Positions 1 to 12,640 are shown, counted from the stretch's first letter. The stretch: 64,000 nt of DNA from Amaurobius ferox (GCA_951213105.1 OX578147.1:126189822-126253821); one strand, 5' to 3'. Program-made: numbers and translations. The notes: generated by a model from the letters alone, not told the origin.

Positions 1-316
1 ACAAGATGTATGTTTGCCATTTTATCTGTTAGCGGTTTAGTCGAAAAACTTATCTATCCAAAGCTACGAAATTCAGTACAGTGATAGTTCATGTCAGGTT
101 CCAAAATACCTGAGTCAATTTTTTTTAATTCTAATTAGATTTTTAGCTCTTTTATGTTGAAGCTCAATTTTGAGTCACTTTCACAGAAAGCGGTTCTTTA
201 ACGATTGAAAAATTTAATCACATTTTAACACCATCAAAAATATTGAAGAACGCACTTTCCAATGAACTTTGATTGGAATCCGTAAGACAAGAAGTTCATT
301 CTTAAATTAATTTATA
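1..316. other. no recognised feature
   Basis: AT-rich sequence upstream of the first family A repeat. I see no open frame, splice-flanked exon or tandem structure here. Confidence 0.6.
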
Positions 317-1245
317 ACAAGAAAGATCAATCATGCATACAGCATTGATTATGAAACACCTCCCAACTGAAACGCAATTTTATTTAAACATCTCTAAAAT
401 GCGATACATTCAGCGGTGATATTTATAAAATTATCACAGTACAATAATTTATTTTATTTGGAAACTTAAAACTTCATCAAAAACCGCAATGCTATAAAAT
501 CGTCTGCTTCTTTATGCAAAATCAATTAATATTTCATTCATATCACTTACATTCCAGACTCCAGAGCTAAATAATTTTGCGTGAAAAAAATTCCGCAATT
601 CTTATACAACTCATCTTACTACAATCACTTGTTTACATTCTGCATCCATTAAAATTAAGTTTCGTTGTAGAATTAATCAAAGTTTCGTGATCATTTAAAC
701 GCAAAAATATTGTAATTGCGTTGGCGCAGAATATAAATGCACAGAAAATAAGCAAAAATAAAGCGATTTTAGGACAGATGTAACACTAAAGATAAATTTA
801 AAAGAACTTTAAAAATCACGATTTTTACACTGGGAAAAAAGATGAATGCCACATTCTATTTTGAAGTGGGTCACGTGATCTCTTCATGTTATATGGGTGT
901 AATTAATATTTAAAGTTTTATTCTGAAAACTATCGAAGATATTTTGTTGAAATTTTTTTATATATATTTTATGGGATAATCTCAATATTTTCTAAATTTT
1001 CGAAGCGATTTGCGAATTTTAACTTCGCTTAAAAAATATTTGAAAAATTAGGTCTCATAGGGTTCAGTATATTTCACCTTTTCAATCCAGGTTCAATCTA
1101 AAACTAATAGTGTGATATTATTTATTTACATTCCCATATGTCCCACAGACCGTCTCAACAACATACTAAAATTTCATTTTGATAAAACCATTTTCAAGGC
1201 AGTTATCGTGCGAACGGATGGACAGATAGACAGAGGGACAGAATG
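317..1245 (+). repeat. family A repeat, copy 1 (3' end truncated)
   Basis: This is the first of seven recognisable family A copies (others at 1247, 12641, 19751, 27175, 36118 and 60934). In this orientation it begins with ACAAGAAAGATCAATCATGC, which folds with the following GCATTGATT into a short hairpin. Internally it has the phrases GTGGGTCACGTGATC and a block ending in a GACA/GACAGA simple repeat. It lacks the far-end hairpin and is followed at once by copy 2 in the same orientation. It has no coding capacity. Non-autonomous status is inferred. Confidence 0.75.
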
Positions 1246-1246
1246 A

Positions 1247-2550
1247 AACAAGAAAGATCAATCATGCTTAAAGCATTGATTATGAAACACTTTCCAACTT
1301 CAATGCAATTTTATTTAAACAAGTCTAAAATACAATACATTCCTCGGTAAGATTTTGAAACTTATCACAATGCTGCATTAATTTATTATATTTGAAAATT
1401 TAAACCTCATTGAAAAAAATGAACTTCATTCAAATGACGGCATTGAAATATAAATTGCCTGGTTTAAACATCTCTAAAATGCAATACATTCCACGGTAAT
1501 ATTTTTAGAATTATCATAATACTACGATAATTTATTATATTTGAAAACTTCATCGAAAACAACTGAAATTAATTCAAATGACGTCATAGAAAAAATAACA
1601 CGCCTGGATCTCTCTATAAAAACAGGATTTCATTCATGACTATCTCACATTCATTTCATTCATCACAATACTATAATAATTTATTTTATTTAAACATTTT
1701 GTTTAAGACCATGGAGCTACAAAAAAGTAAACTCTACGCTTGAAACTTCATCGAAAAAAATCTTCCTTCTCTTTATGAAATCAATTAATATTTCATTCAT
1801 ATCAGCCATGCAGACTCCATGGACTAAATTATTTTCTGTTAAAAAAAATACAGGAATTCTAATACAACTCATTCTATATATTTTGCTGTTTACATTTTAC
1901 ATAGGTGAAAAATAGGCTTAGTTGTAGAAATAATCAAATTTAGATGAGCATTTAAACTCAAATATATTGTCATTGCGTTGTTTCAGTATGTAGATGCACA
2001 GAATTTAAGCAAAAATAAAGTAGTTTTAGGACGGATACAACACTCAATATGAATTAAATAGAACTTAAAAAAATCACGATTTTGAAACAAGATGGATGCC
2101 ATATATCATTTTGAAGTGGGTCATGTGATCGTTTCATATCATGGTAACGTGATCGTTTCATATAAGAGGTGTAATTATTATTTTAATTTTTATTTAAAAA
2201 ACTACTGAATATATTTCGCTGAATTTTTTTTATATATTTTATGGAACAATTTGAATATTACCTAAAATTTCCGAAGCAATTTGTGAATTTTAAATCCGCT
2301 TAAAAAATGTTTGAAAAATTAGGTCCCATAGGGCTCAATGTATTCCATTTTTTCGACCCGGGTTCAATCCAAAACTAATTGGGTGATATTATTCATTTAT
2401 ATTCCCATAGGTTCTACAGACCGTCTGAACAACATACTAAAATTTCATTTTGATTAAGTCATTTTTACGGCAGTTATCGTGCTAACGGACAGACAGACAG
2501 ACATAATGAACAAAGTCATAAACACTTTTCAACTTTGTTGTAAAGTGTTA
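1247..2550 (+). repeat. family A repeat, copy 2 (near full length, about 1.3 kb)
   Basis: This copy has both ends: the start hairpin (AATCATGC...GCATTGATT) and the far-end hairpin, where AACACTTTTCAAC pairs with GTTGTAAAGTGTT around a short loop. Just before the far end is a (GACA)n run. It lies head-to-tail behind copy 1 with about one base between. A partial second copy of the end hairpin arm follows at 2551-2580. The small open frame through the end of this copy is not a gene. Confidence 0.8.
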
Positions 2551-2977
2551 AAAATCATAAACACTTTTCAACTATTTTGGAAAGAGTTCAAAATACGTAA
2601 CAAAACACGATTTGACAAGAAATTTATTTTTAAATTCATTTATCTGCGAATTGAAGATCCGCACGATTCAAATTTATTGCGTGAATATGGAGTAAATTTC
2701 TGAATAGTTTATGAATTTTTATGTAAGTCTATAAAAGTGGAATTTTACACTATCGACAGTAAACAGCACGGCTTTCACCCGTAATATCGCACATGCGCAG
2801 TGATTATCATGTCAACAGTGCAATAGCTATTTTCGACATGGTTTTTTTTTGTTTTATTTTAATGTACTTGTTTAAGCCCTAATTATGTTTAAGCACTAAC
2901 ACATGTTTAAGCACTAATTATGCTCGAGCTTAGCTTTAATTTCACTTCTTTTGATATGGTATAATTTTCTTTTTTTT
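2551..2977. other. short spacer, no gene seen
   Basis: After a duplicated fragment of the family A end hairpin, the sequence is AT-rich with short repeats of the phrase GTTTAAGCACTAA near 2885-2925. No coding signal. Confidence 0.5.
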
Positions 2978-4596
2978 TACTTTCCCTGCAATACATGGTA
3001 AAGTATAGGGAAAGTACTGGAGTCATGTCGAAAATCGCAACTCGAGTTTTCGACGAATCTATACGTTTTGACATCTCTAGATTACGAAGAAACCATTTTT
3101 AGCGTGACGTCTGTGTGTGTCTGTCTGTGCAATGTATGTATCCACTCTAACTGAAAAACTAATTGCCGGAATTTCATAAAATTTGGTAGGTAAGTTCCTT
3201 GTGGGTGATCTTGATGCTGATTAGATTTTGGTACAATTCGAGATATAAAAAAATCTGAAGTTGGCAGCACATGACTTTCCCTACAGGCTTAAATCTATAT
3301 TTTATCTTTATTTCATTAATAATTCATTAAATTGGGTTTAATTACACTAAATAACACGCACAATTAATTGAAATTACAGTAAACTTACACTTTTAATTTC
3401 GTTTTCATTTGATAACCGGACCTGTTCTCAAAATCGGGGGAGCAAAAATGCGAAAAAAATTTAACCTATCTCGAGAACGGCTAGATCTAGAGTAATGCGA
3501 TTGGTATTATTATTTTGATCTTAAAAAATGAATTATAAAACAAGTATTTAATTGGTGCATTTGAGCATACGTAGTTATTCATTTTAAATTTTAACGATTT
3601 TTGCGGGCCATTTCGCAAAAAAAGCAGGATTTTCTTTTCCGAATCTTACCAAAATCTAATCTGCACCAGAGTAACCTACAAGTGACTTATCTACCAAATT
3701 TTGTGAAATTTGATCAATTAGTATTTCAGTTAGAGTGGATAAAGATCCTTTTTGCGGGTCATTTCGCAGAAAAAAAGCAGGTTCTTTAATCCCGAATAGT
3801 ACCAAAATCTAATCAGCACCAGAATCACCTACAAGTGACTTACGCACCAAAATTTATGAAATTTGGTCAGTTAGTTTTTGAGTTAGAGTAGATACATGCA
3901 TTGCACAGACAGACAGACGCACACACAGACGTCACGCTAAAAATAGTTTTTTCGTGTTCTAGAGGTCCCAAAACGTGTAGACCCGTCGACAACTTGAGTT
4001 GTGATTTTCGGCTTGATTCCAATACTTTCCCTATACATTATCATGTATTGCAGGGAAATTAAAAACCTGCCTGCTTTTGCGAAATGGCCTGCAAAAATTG
4101 CTTGTGTCAACTTTAGCTGAAAAACTAATAGGCCTAATTTCACAAAATTTGGTAGATCACGTGTGGGTTACCCTGGTGCTGATTAGATTTTGGTATAATT
4201 CGGGAAAAAAGAAACTGCCTTTTTTTACGAAATAACCCGCAAAAATCGTCAAAATATAAAATATAAAAGACTACGTTTGCTTAAATATATCAATTTAATA
4301 CTTGTTTTATATGTAATTTTTAACGATGGAAGGAATAAAACCAACCCCATTACTCTAGGACTAACCGTTCTAGAGATATTTTAGGTTTTTCACATTTTCA
4401 CTACGCCCCCTTTGAAATTAAGTCCAGTTACCCAATGAAAATGAAAATCGAATTAAAAGTGTGAAGTCAGTGTAATTTAAAATAATTATGGGTATTATTT
4501 TGTGCAGTTAAACTCAATTTAATGAATTATTGGAGAAATAAAGATAACATGAACATGAGTCAGCAGAGAAAATCATGTGCTCCCCACATCAGATTC
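2978..4596. repeat. family C repeat, composite with inverted pieces
   Basis: It starts with a hairpin (TACTTTCCCT ... AGGGAAAGTA), then a second stem (GTCGAAAA ... TTTTCGAC), then a TG/CTGT simple repeat. It ends near 4596 with ATCATGTGCTCCCCACATCA, close to the 3' end of family B. Between these lie rearranged copies: 3600-3900 and 3900-4075 read as the reverse complement of the front half, and 4080-4590 reads forward again. The block is therefore at least two overlapping or inverted insertions. A truncated copy lies at 15360. Confidence 0.7.
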
Positions 4597-5259
4597 TCTT
4601 GTGCGTTTGCAAGTCTATTTTCATTAATTATTAGAGACGTAGAGCTGATTTTAAACAAGTTTAATATCCCCCCATTCCTCAAATCAATAAAATAAAATAA
4701 TTTCAGAATTCCTGGGCCTGTATTTTATTAACTGTCGCCTTCCACCGAATTTTAGGTGTATCATTAATTTTATTATATTTCAGCTTCTAATTATACTAGA
4801 GCTTAGTTTTAAAACTATACTCCTTAGTTTGAGCTATCGAAAACCGGTTCCAAGCAAAGCGTTCCGAGACCGCTCAGAGGACTAAGGCTTGTTTAGTCAA
4901 TTATTTAGAGCGTATTACAACCACGCAATATTATTTTTTTTTTATCTAAACGGGCGTAGCGTACGTAGCGTTATTTGGTTTTCGGGAATTCGCTATCTGT
5001 TTCTGTGGAATTTTAATCATAGATTTACATCTTAAATTCCGGGAAACATTGCGTATTCATACTAGTTGTGGGGTGGGCATACATAAAAAATACATATGAA
5101 AATACATATTTCATAAATATATTAAGAGATATAATCACGATGTATATGGAACATCATGCGTATCTCAAATCATATTTATGCATTTAAAACTTAGCATCAC
5201 TGCATTGTTTGGCCTACCCTTTCATTATAAAATTTAATTCAAATGTTTTAAAATTTTAG
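4597..5259. repeat. family H repeat fragment
   Basis: The stretch 4730-5070 (AGCTTCTAATTATAC... to ...AATTCCGGGAAACATTGCG) matches 48790-49120 in order and orientation, with the same phrases about 'TTTGAGCTA' and 'TTACATCTTAAAT'. The remainder is AT-rich with no coding signal. It ends directly before a possible splice acceptor at 5258-5259. Confidence 0.45.
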
Positions 5260-5395
5260 GACTGTGAACGAGAATGTGTTAACCTGGAAGTTTTTCGCCG
5301 GTGCCACTGTTACCACCCAAGATATATTCGTGCTACAACAGCACCTAAAAGAGGAAATTTATGTCAGACAAACAGCACTTCAAATGAAGGTGAAG
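5260..5395 (+). CDS. possible orphan exon, unidentified protein
   Basis: A candidate internal exon, preceded by TTTTAAAATTTTAG and followed by GTAACT. It reads 45 open codons (phase 1 in, phase 0 out), giving a plausible protein segment with the pieces TWKFFAGATVTTQDIF and LQQHLKEEIYVRQTALQMK. I do not recognise the family. The next convincing + strand exon (14629, DEG/ENaC) enters needing one upstream base, so the two cannot be joined directly without another exon between. It could be an upstream channel exon, part of another gene, or chance. There is no stop, start or domain motif to decide. Confidence 0.3.
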
Positions 5396-5568
5396 GTAAC
5401 TGTTCATTGTTTTAAACAATTTGTTTTCGTTGATTTATTATTCACACTCCTTAATAAAAGGTAGCACTGAAAATATATGGATTTTAAAGTTTTAACATTA
5501 AGAAAATATATGCATGCAGGAGTAGAAACATTACACGTATCAATACCCATACACGTATCAATATTTTT
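5396..5568. other. spacer, no feature seen
   Basis: AT-rich sequence with a tandem ACACGTATCAATA phrase (two copies near 5535-5560) immediately before the family B hairpin. Confidence 0.4.
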
Positions 5569-5753
5569 TACTTTCCTTATATACATAATGTATATAAGGA
5601 AAGTATTGTGACGGGGTCGAAAATTCGAATTAGAGTTTTCGACGGGAGAGCACGTTTCAAGCATCCCTGATCACAAATCGAACATTTTTGAAGTGATGTT
5701 TGTGTGTGTGTGTGTGTTTGTGTGTGTATGTTTGTGTGTGTGTGTTTGCGTGT

Positions 5754-5794
<41 letters not shown>

Positions 5795-6556
5795 TATGTC
5801 AAAGTATGTGTATGTGTGTGTCAGTGAGTCTGCGGAGACGATATTTTACGAATGAATGGAGCGATTCGAATGAAATTTGGTACAAAAATCACACTCCATG
5901 AATACCGGAAGCCTATTGTTTTAAAACATAATCGAATGTTCAGAACCCCCCCCCCCCCACCTTAAATTTTCGAGTGAAATTTTGAAAAAATCATAAAAAA
6001 ATCAAAATCTTTATTAAAGTTACGCAAATAGACATTTCTTGTGTAATTTTTCCTTAGAAAACGATTGACATAAACTTTAGAACGCTAGCCTGAACCGTTC
6101 TTGAGATATTGCACATTTTTCAAATAATTTCATCAAAATAAATTCATAAATTCATCAAAAAACCTCATAAATTAAAAAAAAAATATTAACTGTTAAGAAA
6201 CATGTTCACTTTTCATATGTACTATCATGCAATAAATTTGGTGACATCATTGTCGTGGATCTAACTCGTTCCATTCACGAGAAAAGATACTTTGAGTAAT
6301 ACTTTTGTATTTGAACGCCAATAGTCATTTATCCGCTGTAAGAATAACTTATTTCTCCATCCATAATGCTTGGCGAGATTTTGGTGACGGATTCAGCGGA
6401 ATGTCGCCAACTTGGCGACATTTTTAAATGTTGCCAAGTTAACGAAAATCTCGCCAAATAGATAAAAGTGACGCTAAATTAATGAAAATGACGACTAATT
6501 GGAGAAAATTCAATATCTTGGAAGGAATATAAGTATCTACTATAAGAATAACTTTT
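5569..6556 (+). repeat. family B repeat, copy 1 (3' truncated)
   Basis: It opens with an almost perfect 37-base palindrome (TACTTTCCTTATATACAT, one base, then its complement). A second near-palindrome follows, bounded by GTCGAAAA and TTTTCGAC. Next come a long (TG)n run at 5700-5790 and the conserved block GATTCGAATGAAATTTGGTA. A C14 run sits near 5946. The 3' end is missing: the copy runs straight into the start of copy 2. The TG-encoded VCVCV open frame here is an artefact. Confidence 0.8.
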
Positions 6557-6709
6557 TACTTTCCTTATATACATAATGTATAAGGAAAGTATTGTGACGG
6601 GGTCGAAAATTCGAATTCGAGTTTTCGACGGGAGAGCACGTTTCAAGCATCCCTGATCACGAATCAAACATTTTTGAAGTGATGTCTGTGTGTGTGTGTG
6701 TGCGTTAAA

Positions 6710-6778
<69 letters not shown>

Positions 6779-7630
6779 TGAAAGTATGTGTGTGTGTGTG
6801 TCAGTGAGTCTGTGGAGACTATAACTGACGAACGAATGGACAGATTCGAACGAAATTTGGTACAAAAATCACAATCCGTAAACACTGGAAGCCTATTGTT
6901 TTTATACGCAATTGAATGTTCAAAACCTCCCTAAATTTTCGAGTGAAATTTTGAAAAAATCGTCAAAAAATAAAAACTGCTAATAAAGTTACTCAAATAG
7001 ACATTTCTTATGTAATTTTTCATTAGAAAACGATTGTGATAAATTTTAGAACGCTAACTTGAACCGTTCTTGAGATATTGCACATTTTTCAAAAAAATTA
7101 TCAAAAAATCATATAAAATAAAAAAAAATATTTCCTATTGAGAAACATGCTCGCTTTTCATATGTAATACCATACGATACATTGGGTGACATCATTCTCT
7201 TGGATCTAGCTCGTTCCATTCTTAAGAAAATATACTTTAAGTAATACATTTGTATTTGAACGCTAATAGTTGCTTATCTGCTATAAGAATAACTTATTTC
7301 TCCGTCCATAACGCTTGGCGAAATTTTGGCGACGAATTTGGCGGAATGTCTTTTTCAAATATTGCCACAGTAACGAAAATCTCGCCAAATGGATAAAAAT
7401 GACGCTAAATCGATGAAAATGACGACTAATTAACGAAAATTCAATATCTTGGAAAGAATATAAGTATCTACTATAAGAATAACCTACTTTTTTTGCTGTA
7501 AAAGTAGTAAATTCATTGCATTATATAAAGAAATTCAAGTGCTGCCCACATCAGATTTTTTTTAACTGTAAAAGTAGAAAATCCATTGCATTGTATAAGG
7601 AAAATCATGTGCCACCCACATCAGATTTTT
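6557..7630 (+). repeat. family B repeat, copy 2 (full, duplicated 3' end)
   Basis: Same architecture as copy 1, with a (GT)n run at 6716-6772. The 3' terminal unit (CTGTAAAAGTAG ... CCCACATCAGATTTTT) is present twice, at about 7496-7556 and 7557-7630. That suggests slippage or end duplication. The HTHTH open frames on the opposite strand come only from the CA repeat. Confidence 0.8.
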
Positions 7631-8771
7631 TAGGTATTGATATTTTCTAGGCGAAATCGATACTTTTGAATCTCATTTTTCTATGTAGATCTAGTTGGGA
7701 AATAATTTTACTTAAGCTAACTGTAAATTAACCTTAAGGTAAAACTGTAACTGTTAACCGTAAGGGTAGAAAATGTCAAGTACAAAAGAGGATGAGATGA
7801 ATGGTTACGACAGAGAGAGGCAGAGGGAAAATAGCAGTATGGAAGTGTATACGTACTAAAGGAACGTTATTGTCGCAGGAAGTGATTTTTAATTTATTAT
7901 GTAACCTAAGATAGGTATTTTAATTTCTTTATAAAATATTTATGTTGATAAAGGTGTCTCTTCATATCTGAATAAACCCCACTCAAAAACGCTACAGATC
8001 TTACAAAAACACCACACCATGATAAAAAATCATCCCCAAATGCAAAAAACAATTCCTAAAAATATATTATTTCAAAAGTGCCGCAAATGAAAATATTCTA
8101 CTGGCCAAATAAATGAGACATGTTCTCTTTTGAGTAAAACAGAGACTTGGAAATGGATGCGTGGGTAAACGGTTCGATAATATCCACGGGAAAAAACAAA
8201 TTATTCAAATATTCATATTACTCGTAGTTTGTTTAGTGTAAGTTCGCCGATTTTCAATAGGTATTCGACCAGTATACACAAATGCCCATCACACTTTTTG
8301 GTCACTTCTGAATAGAAACTGAAAATTTGGTACACTGGTCAATTGTATGATAAAATTCCAAGAAATACTCATTTGATAAGATGCTCCCCACCAAAACGTT
8401 CGAAATATGAAAATCACAATGACATAGAGAATAAAATGATAGTGAAAGAGTAGATAGTTCAACAGAAAGATTTTTTTTTTAATGCTCGATCTGCCGAATG
8501 AATAAAAAAAATCAGTTTCAAACTAAATGCGAAATAAATGAAGGAAATTGAGTCTGTATTTTGGATACATTCTTTTACTCCCGATGGGGTAGGGGCCACT
8601 AGTTACATTTCATCCACTGAAACTGTCCTTTACAATAAATACATATTACTATCAGAGATATAACACAGCTTATATATAAAGTACAACCAATGGTGCAATG
8701 ATCTCAAAATAAACATAAATTTCGCTTCTACGTTGCTTTCAAAGCAAAATAGAACTAATTAAATCACTGCG
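7631..8771. other. no recognised feature
   Basis: AT-rich, slightly richer in unique-looking sequence than the flanks. It has no open frame above chance, no clear exon and no repeat shared with the rest of the window. Confidence 0.5.
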
Positions 8772-8859
8772 GTTAGTCCTATATGGCTAGAAAACATGGA
8801 GTTTGCCCCATATGGATAGAAAACATGGGGTTAGCTCCATATGGATCGAAAACATAGGG
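8772..8859. repeat. three-copy 33-bp tandem repeat
   Basis: Three units of a sequence containing CCATATGGATNGAAAACAT, differing by a few bases. The first starts at the GTTAGTCCTATATGG phrase. The open frame at 8803 arises from it and is not a gene. Confidence 0.7.
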
Positions 8860-8921
8860 CCTCACTTGGAAAATTTCAGCACAATTATTATGAGGGATGA
8901 AAATTCAGAGGTCGGGGTATA

Positions 8922-9411
8922 CAGTGCGCGAAAAAAGTATAAGGACAAGCGAAAACTCGCCAAATCTAGAAATCTTTTAGACGGAAATGTATGCAAATTT
9001 CTTAAGTAAAAATATTGATAAAATTCAATTCTTTTTCATGTAAATTAGTTAAATTTTCCAAAAATAAATATGTATGAATTTACTTTATAAATTTTAAACC
9101 TATATGATCTTGGGGAAAACTATAGGGACAACTGTTTTTTCATCTAAAATTATAGTAAAATTTGCACATTTGAAAGCAGGAAATGACCATTTCAAATATA
9201 AAGACTGAGTTTCTAAAGAAAATTCACATTTTCCTCATTTCTTTACGATTTTTGCACGATGCCAAAAGGAACTCATCTGTCTGACCTTGAAAAAGGAAAA
9301 ATTCTTGCTTTTAAAGAACGTTGATTGAGTGGGCATGAAATTTCGAAAAAAATTAAAAGATCTAAAACTGTAGTTTATAATTTTCTAAAAGAACCTGGAA
9401 TGTATGGAACA
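8922..9411 (+). pseudogene. Tc-like transposon, 5' fragment with truncated transposase
   Basis: A likely terminal sequence, CAGTGCGCGAAAAAAGTATA, follows a TA dinucleotide. Downstream an ATG at 9259 opens a transposase N-terminus beginning MPKGTHLSDLEKGKILAFK. One in-frame TGA interrupts it, and it continues as LSGHEISKKIKRSKTVVYNF. The second part has the form of the helix-turn-helix DNA-binding region of Tc1/mariner transposases. Homology stops near 9411, so the catalytic domain and right end are absent. It is a dead fragment. The family call rests on the HTH and the terminus. Confidence 0.65.
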
Positions 9412-9458
9412 ACATTTTTACGCATTGATTTTGTAATAAAAAAAAAAATGTCAATCAC

Positions 9459-9585
9459 GATGTTTACATGTCACGGAAGTCCCGAAAAAGTCGTAAAAAC
9501 AGAAATCGTTTCCGCGTTTACATGTCCGATGTTTACATGTCACGGAAGTCCCGAAAAAGTCGTAAAAACAGAAATCGTTTCCGCG
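9459..9585. repeat. 69-bp direct tandem duplication
   Basis: The unit starting GATGTTTACATGTCACGG occurs at 9459-9527 and again from 9528 to about 9585, nearly identical. The unit length is a multiple of three, so the surrounding 151-codon frame stays open. I do not regard that frame as a proven gene. Confidence 0.85.
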
Positions 9586-9884
9586 AATTTGGGAAAACGG
9601 TGCTCACAAACAACAATTCCTACTGCTCCAAGTAAAAGCAGAGATACCGATTACTACGGATTCTCCATAGTTTCTACGGATGACGTAATTTGCATAATTT
9701 TCAACAAGAAATTGCTTTTCTGTCTAGGGGAATGTAAATTTACAGCTGCATGTACGTTAATGCCAATCAAATCAACGTGACAATGAGGATTTATAGCCGC
9801 ATGTAATGTAAATTACAATTGCGATCGCTTCCTTAAAAATTGTCATTCGGCATAAATCGCTAAGCAGTTATTTTTAAAATTATT

Positions 9885-10500
9885 TTCGCATAAACAGTGC
9901 GATTGCGCAATTCAGTTTATGTCCGCTTAAATCGTCGAGAGTCCATTACTATATTTTTACATCGATCTCCATCTTCTAAATATTGCATATTAAACTGAAC
10001 ATATTGACTGAACTAGCTTATTTTCATATTCTGATTAAATACTAAAGTTAGTTTTTTTATTATTTTCGCACAAACAGCACGATTGTACAATTCAGTTTGT
10101 TCTCGTAAATTGCTGACAGTACATTAGTATAGTTTTTCATCAATTTCCATCTTTTAAATATTGCATATTAGATTGACTAAGCTAGCTTATGTTCATGTTC
10201 TGATTAATTATTTAATAATTTTTATTAGCTTATTTTCCTATTATTATTATTATTATTATTATTAGCTTATTTTCCTATTCTGGTTAATTATTGCAGGTTT
10301 CTACTCAATTACTTTCGCATAAAACGTGCGATTCTTTTTGTTCTTGTGAATTGCCAAAAATACATTTAGTATATATTTTTATTCATCTCCATCTTCTAAA
10401 TATTGCATATTAGATTGACTAAACTAGCTCATTTTTATATTCTGATTAATTATTAAGATTCGCTTAATACGTATTTTCTTATTTTGTAAAATTTATATGA
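9885..10500. repeat. about 180-bp tandem repeat, three copies, with TTA microsatellite
   Basis: Three diverged units begin near 9885, 10061 and 10305. They share ATTTTCGCAYAAACAG, CAATTCAGTTT, CTCCATCTTCTAAATATTGC and a terminal TTCATATTCTGATTAA. A (TTA)n run sits at about 10237-10262 between units two and three. No coding content. Confidence 0.75.
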
Positions 10501-10814
10501 ACCCCATGAAGAGATATTTTCCAAAAAGTTATATTCAAACAATGATTTAAGCAAATGAAAAGAAAACATTTTTAGGCAGCGATATATTAAAATTAATATA
10601 CATATATTCACATCTTTTAACACTGCTAGATTTTATTTTTTATTAAAGATTAATATTTACTATTATCTTTAGTGAAAACTTGTGTTTCACCAAATGCAAA
10701 TGTTTGTTTTCAATATAAAGTAACTTACACTGGATAAAAACTTATGTAAATATAAATATTTATATTAATGCATAATTATACACATGCTTAAATAATTTTA
10801 TGTGTATACATTTT
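10501..10814. other. no recognised feature
   Basis: AT-rich sequence between the tandem repeat and family B copy 3. Nothing identifiable. Confidence 0.5.
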
Positions 10815-11744
10815 TACTTTCCTTATATACATAATGTATAAGGAAAGTATTGTGACGGGGTCGAAAATTCGAATTCGAGTTTTCGACAGTAGAGCACGTT
10901 TCAAGCATCCCTGATCACGAATTAAACATTTTTGAGGTGATGTCTGTGTGTGGGGGAGGGGGGGGGGGTGTCAGTGAGTCTGTGGAGACGATGTCTCACG
11001 AACCAAGGGAGCGATTCGACTGAAATTTGGTACAAAAATCACAATCCGTGAATACTAGAAGCCAATTGTTTTTATACGTAATCGAATGTTCAGAACCCCC
11101 CTAAATTTTCGAGTAAAATTTTGAAAAAATTATCAAAAAATCAATACCTTTAATAAAGTTATGCAAATAGACATTTCTTATGTAATTTTTCCTTGAAAAG
11201 CGATTGACATAAACTTTAGATCGCTAGAATGAACCGTTCTCGAGATATTTCACATTTTTAAAATAAATTTATCAAAAAATCCTATAAATTAAATAAAATC
11301 TATTAGCTGTTGAGAAAAATGTTCACTTTCCATATGTAATATCATGCGATATATTGGGTGACACCATTCTCGTGGATCCAGTTCTTTCCATTCATGAGAA
11401 AAGGTACTTTGAGTAATACTTTTGCATTTGAACGCCAATAATCATTTATATGCTATAAGAATAACTTTTTCTCCGTCTATAACGCTTGGCGAGATTTAGG
11501 CGACGAATTGGGCGGAATGTCGCCAACTTGGCGACTTTTTAAAATATTGCCAAATTAACAAAAATCTCGCCAAATGAATAAAAATGACGCTAAATCAATG
11601 AAAATGACAACTGATTGACGAAAATCCAATATCTTGGAAAGAATATCAGTATCTATTAGAAGAAAAACTTATTTTTTTACTGTAAAAGTAGTAAATTCAT
11701 TGCATTATATAAGGAAAGTCATGTGTTGCTCACATCAAATTTTT
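10815..11744 (+). repeat. family B repeat, copy 3 (near full length)
   Basis: It has both start hairpins, a shortened simple repeat in which the TG run has become a G-rich tract (about 10950-10970), the GAAATTTGGTACAAAAATC block and the 3' end TGTGTTGCTCACATCA. Length is about 930 bp. Confidence 0.8.
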
Positions 11745-12640
11745 ATGTTATGTGAGCGCATATATTTTATTTAACTTGACTACTGAAAAAATCTTAATTA
11801 TACTGATATTTTCCTTCTTCCTTGCTGAAATAAATATTCATCAACTGGGTGGCATCTCTGCGCAAGAGATGGCCAATGATTACCTTTCTCCCACTTTTGA
11901 AATCGATTTGCATCAACTAAAATTTTTATAATAATTTCGTATTATATAGGAGAAAAAACTATTTTTTACGCGTATCATTAATGAAATGAAGGGCTATTTT
12001 GCAGCAGTGCGGTATCGTGAAAAGCAAACAAAATGTGTACTCAATTCTCAGTATACTTTGCATAATTGTGAAAATATTTTCCGCTTATACAGAGAGCATT
12101 TCTTAAATATTTTCTCTTTTTTAAACATAGAAAATTCAAAATTTCTTTTGTTGGGTAACGCCGGAACTGCTTTTATAATAACTGGAAATTTGATGGTAAT
12201 TGCTCATTTGCTTAAAATTACTCCTCTGGAAAGCAAAATGCCCCTTAAAAGTAAATCAGGGAGTATTTTTACTCTTTTGGAAAAATTTTAGAGCGATCCC
12301 TGAACCCGCGTCATTTCAAGGACTTATTATCATATACCACGGTGGGTTTTTCTCAGTGTGTTCCGTGGAATCCTTGGGGTTCCGTGACGTGATAATTTTC
12401 AGTAAATTATATTAAAAATTGGAAAAACGCGTAAAATTTAAATGCATGATTAGGACCACATAAGACATTTTCCCATTTCGGGGTTTCGCGATCAGAAACA
12501 CTGATCTATTAAAGTTATTTATTCTTTCATTTATTTACGTATGAGTACACAATAGATAAAAGATTTAGACGGGTGGCTGGCTCTCACGAACAAGTAGATT
12601 GAATTCGGAAATAACAAACAGTCACACGTTATACATTATT
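11745..12640. other. unassigned sequence with a possible hAT-like MITE remnant
   Basis: An open stretch at 11986-12291 (101 codons) has no recognisable domain or splice context and I do not call it a gene. At 12354-12503 a 150-bp segment starts CAGTGTGTTCC and its reverse complement starts CAGTGTTTCTGA. Both carry a GGGGTTYCG phrase, as seen in small hAT-type elements. The expected 8-bp target duplication is not visible. Confidence 0.35.

Noticed and set aside
5704..6885. Open frames rich in VCVCV or THTHT
   Set aside because: They arise only from the TG/CA microsatellites inside family B repeats.
11986..12291. 101-codon + strand frame
   Set aside because: No domain, no splice context, overlapping repeat-like sequence; compatible with chance.
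12354..12503. Confident hAT MITE call
   Set aside because: The ends are similar, but no 8-bp target duplication could be seen, so it is kept only as a low-confidence remnant.
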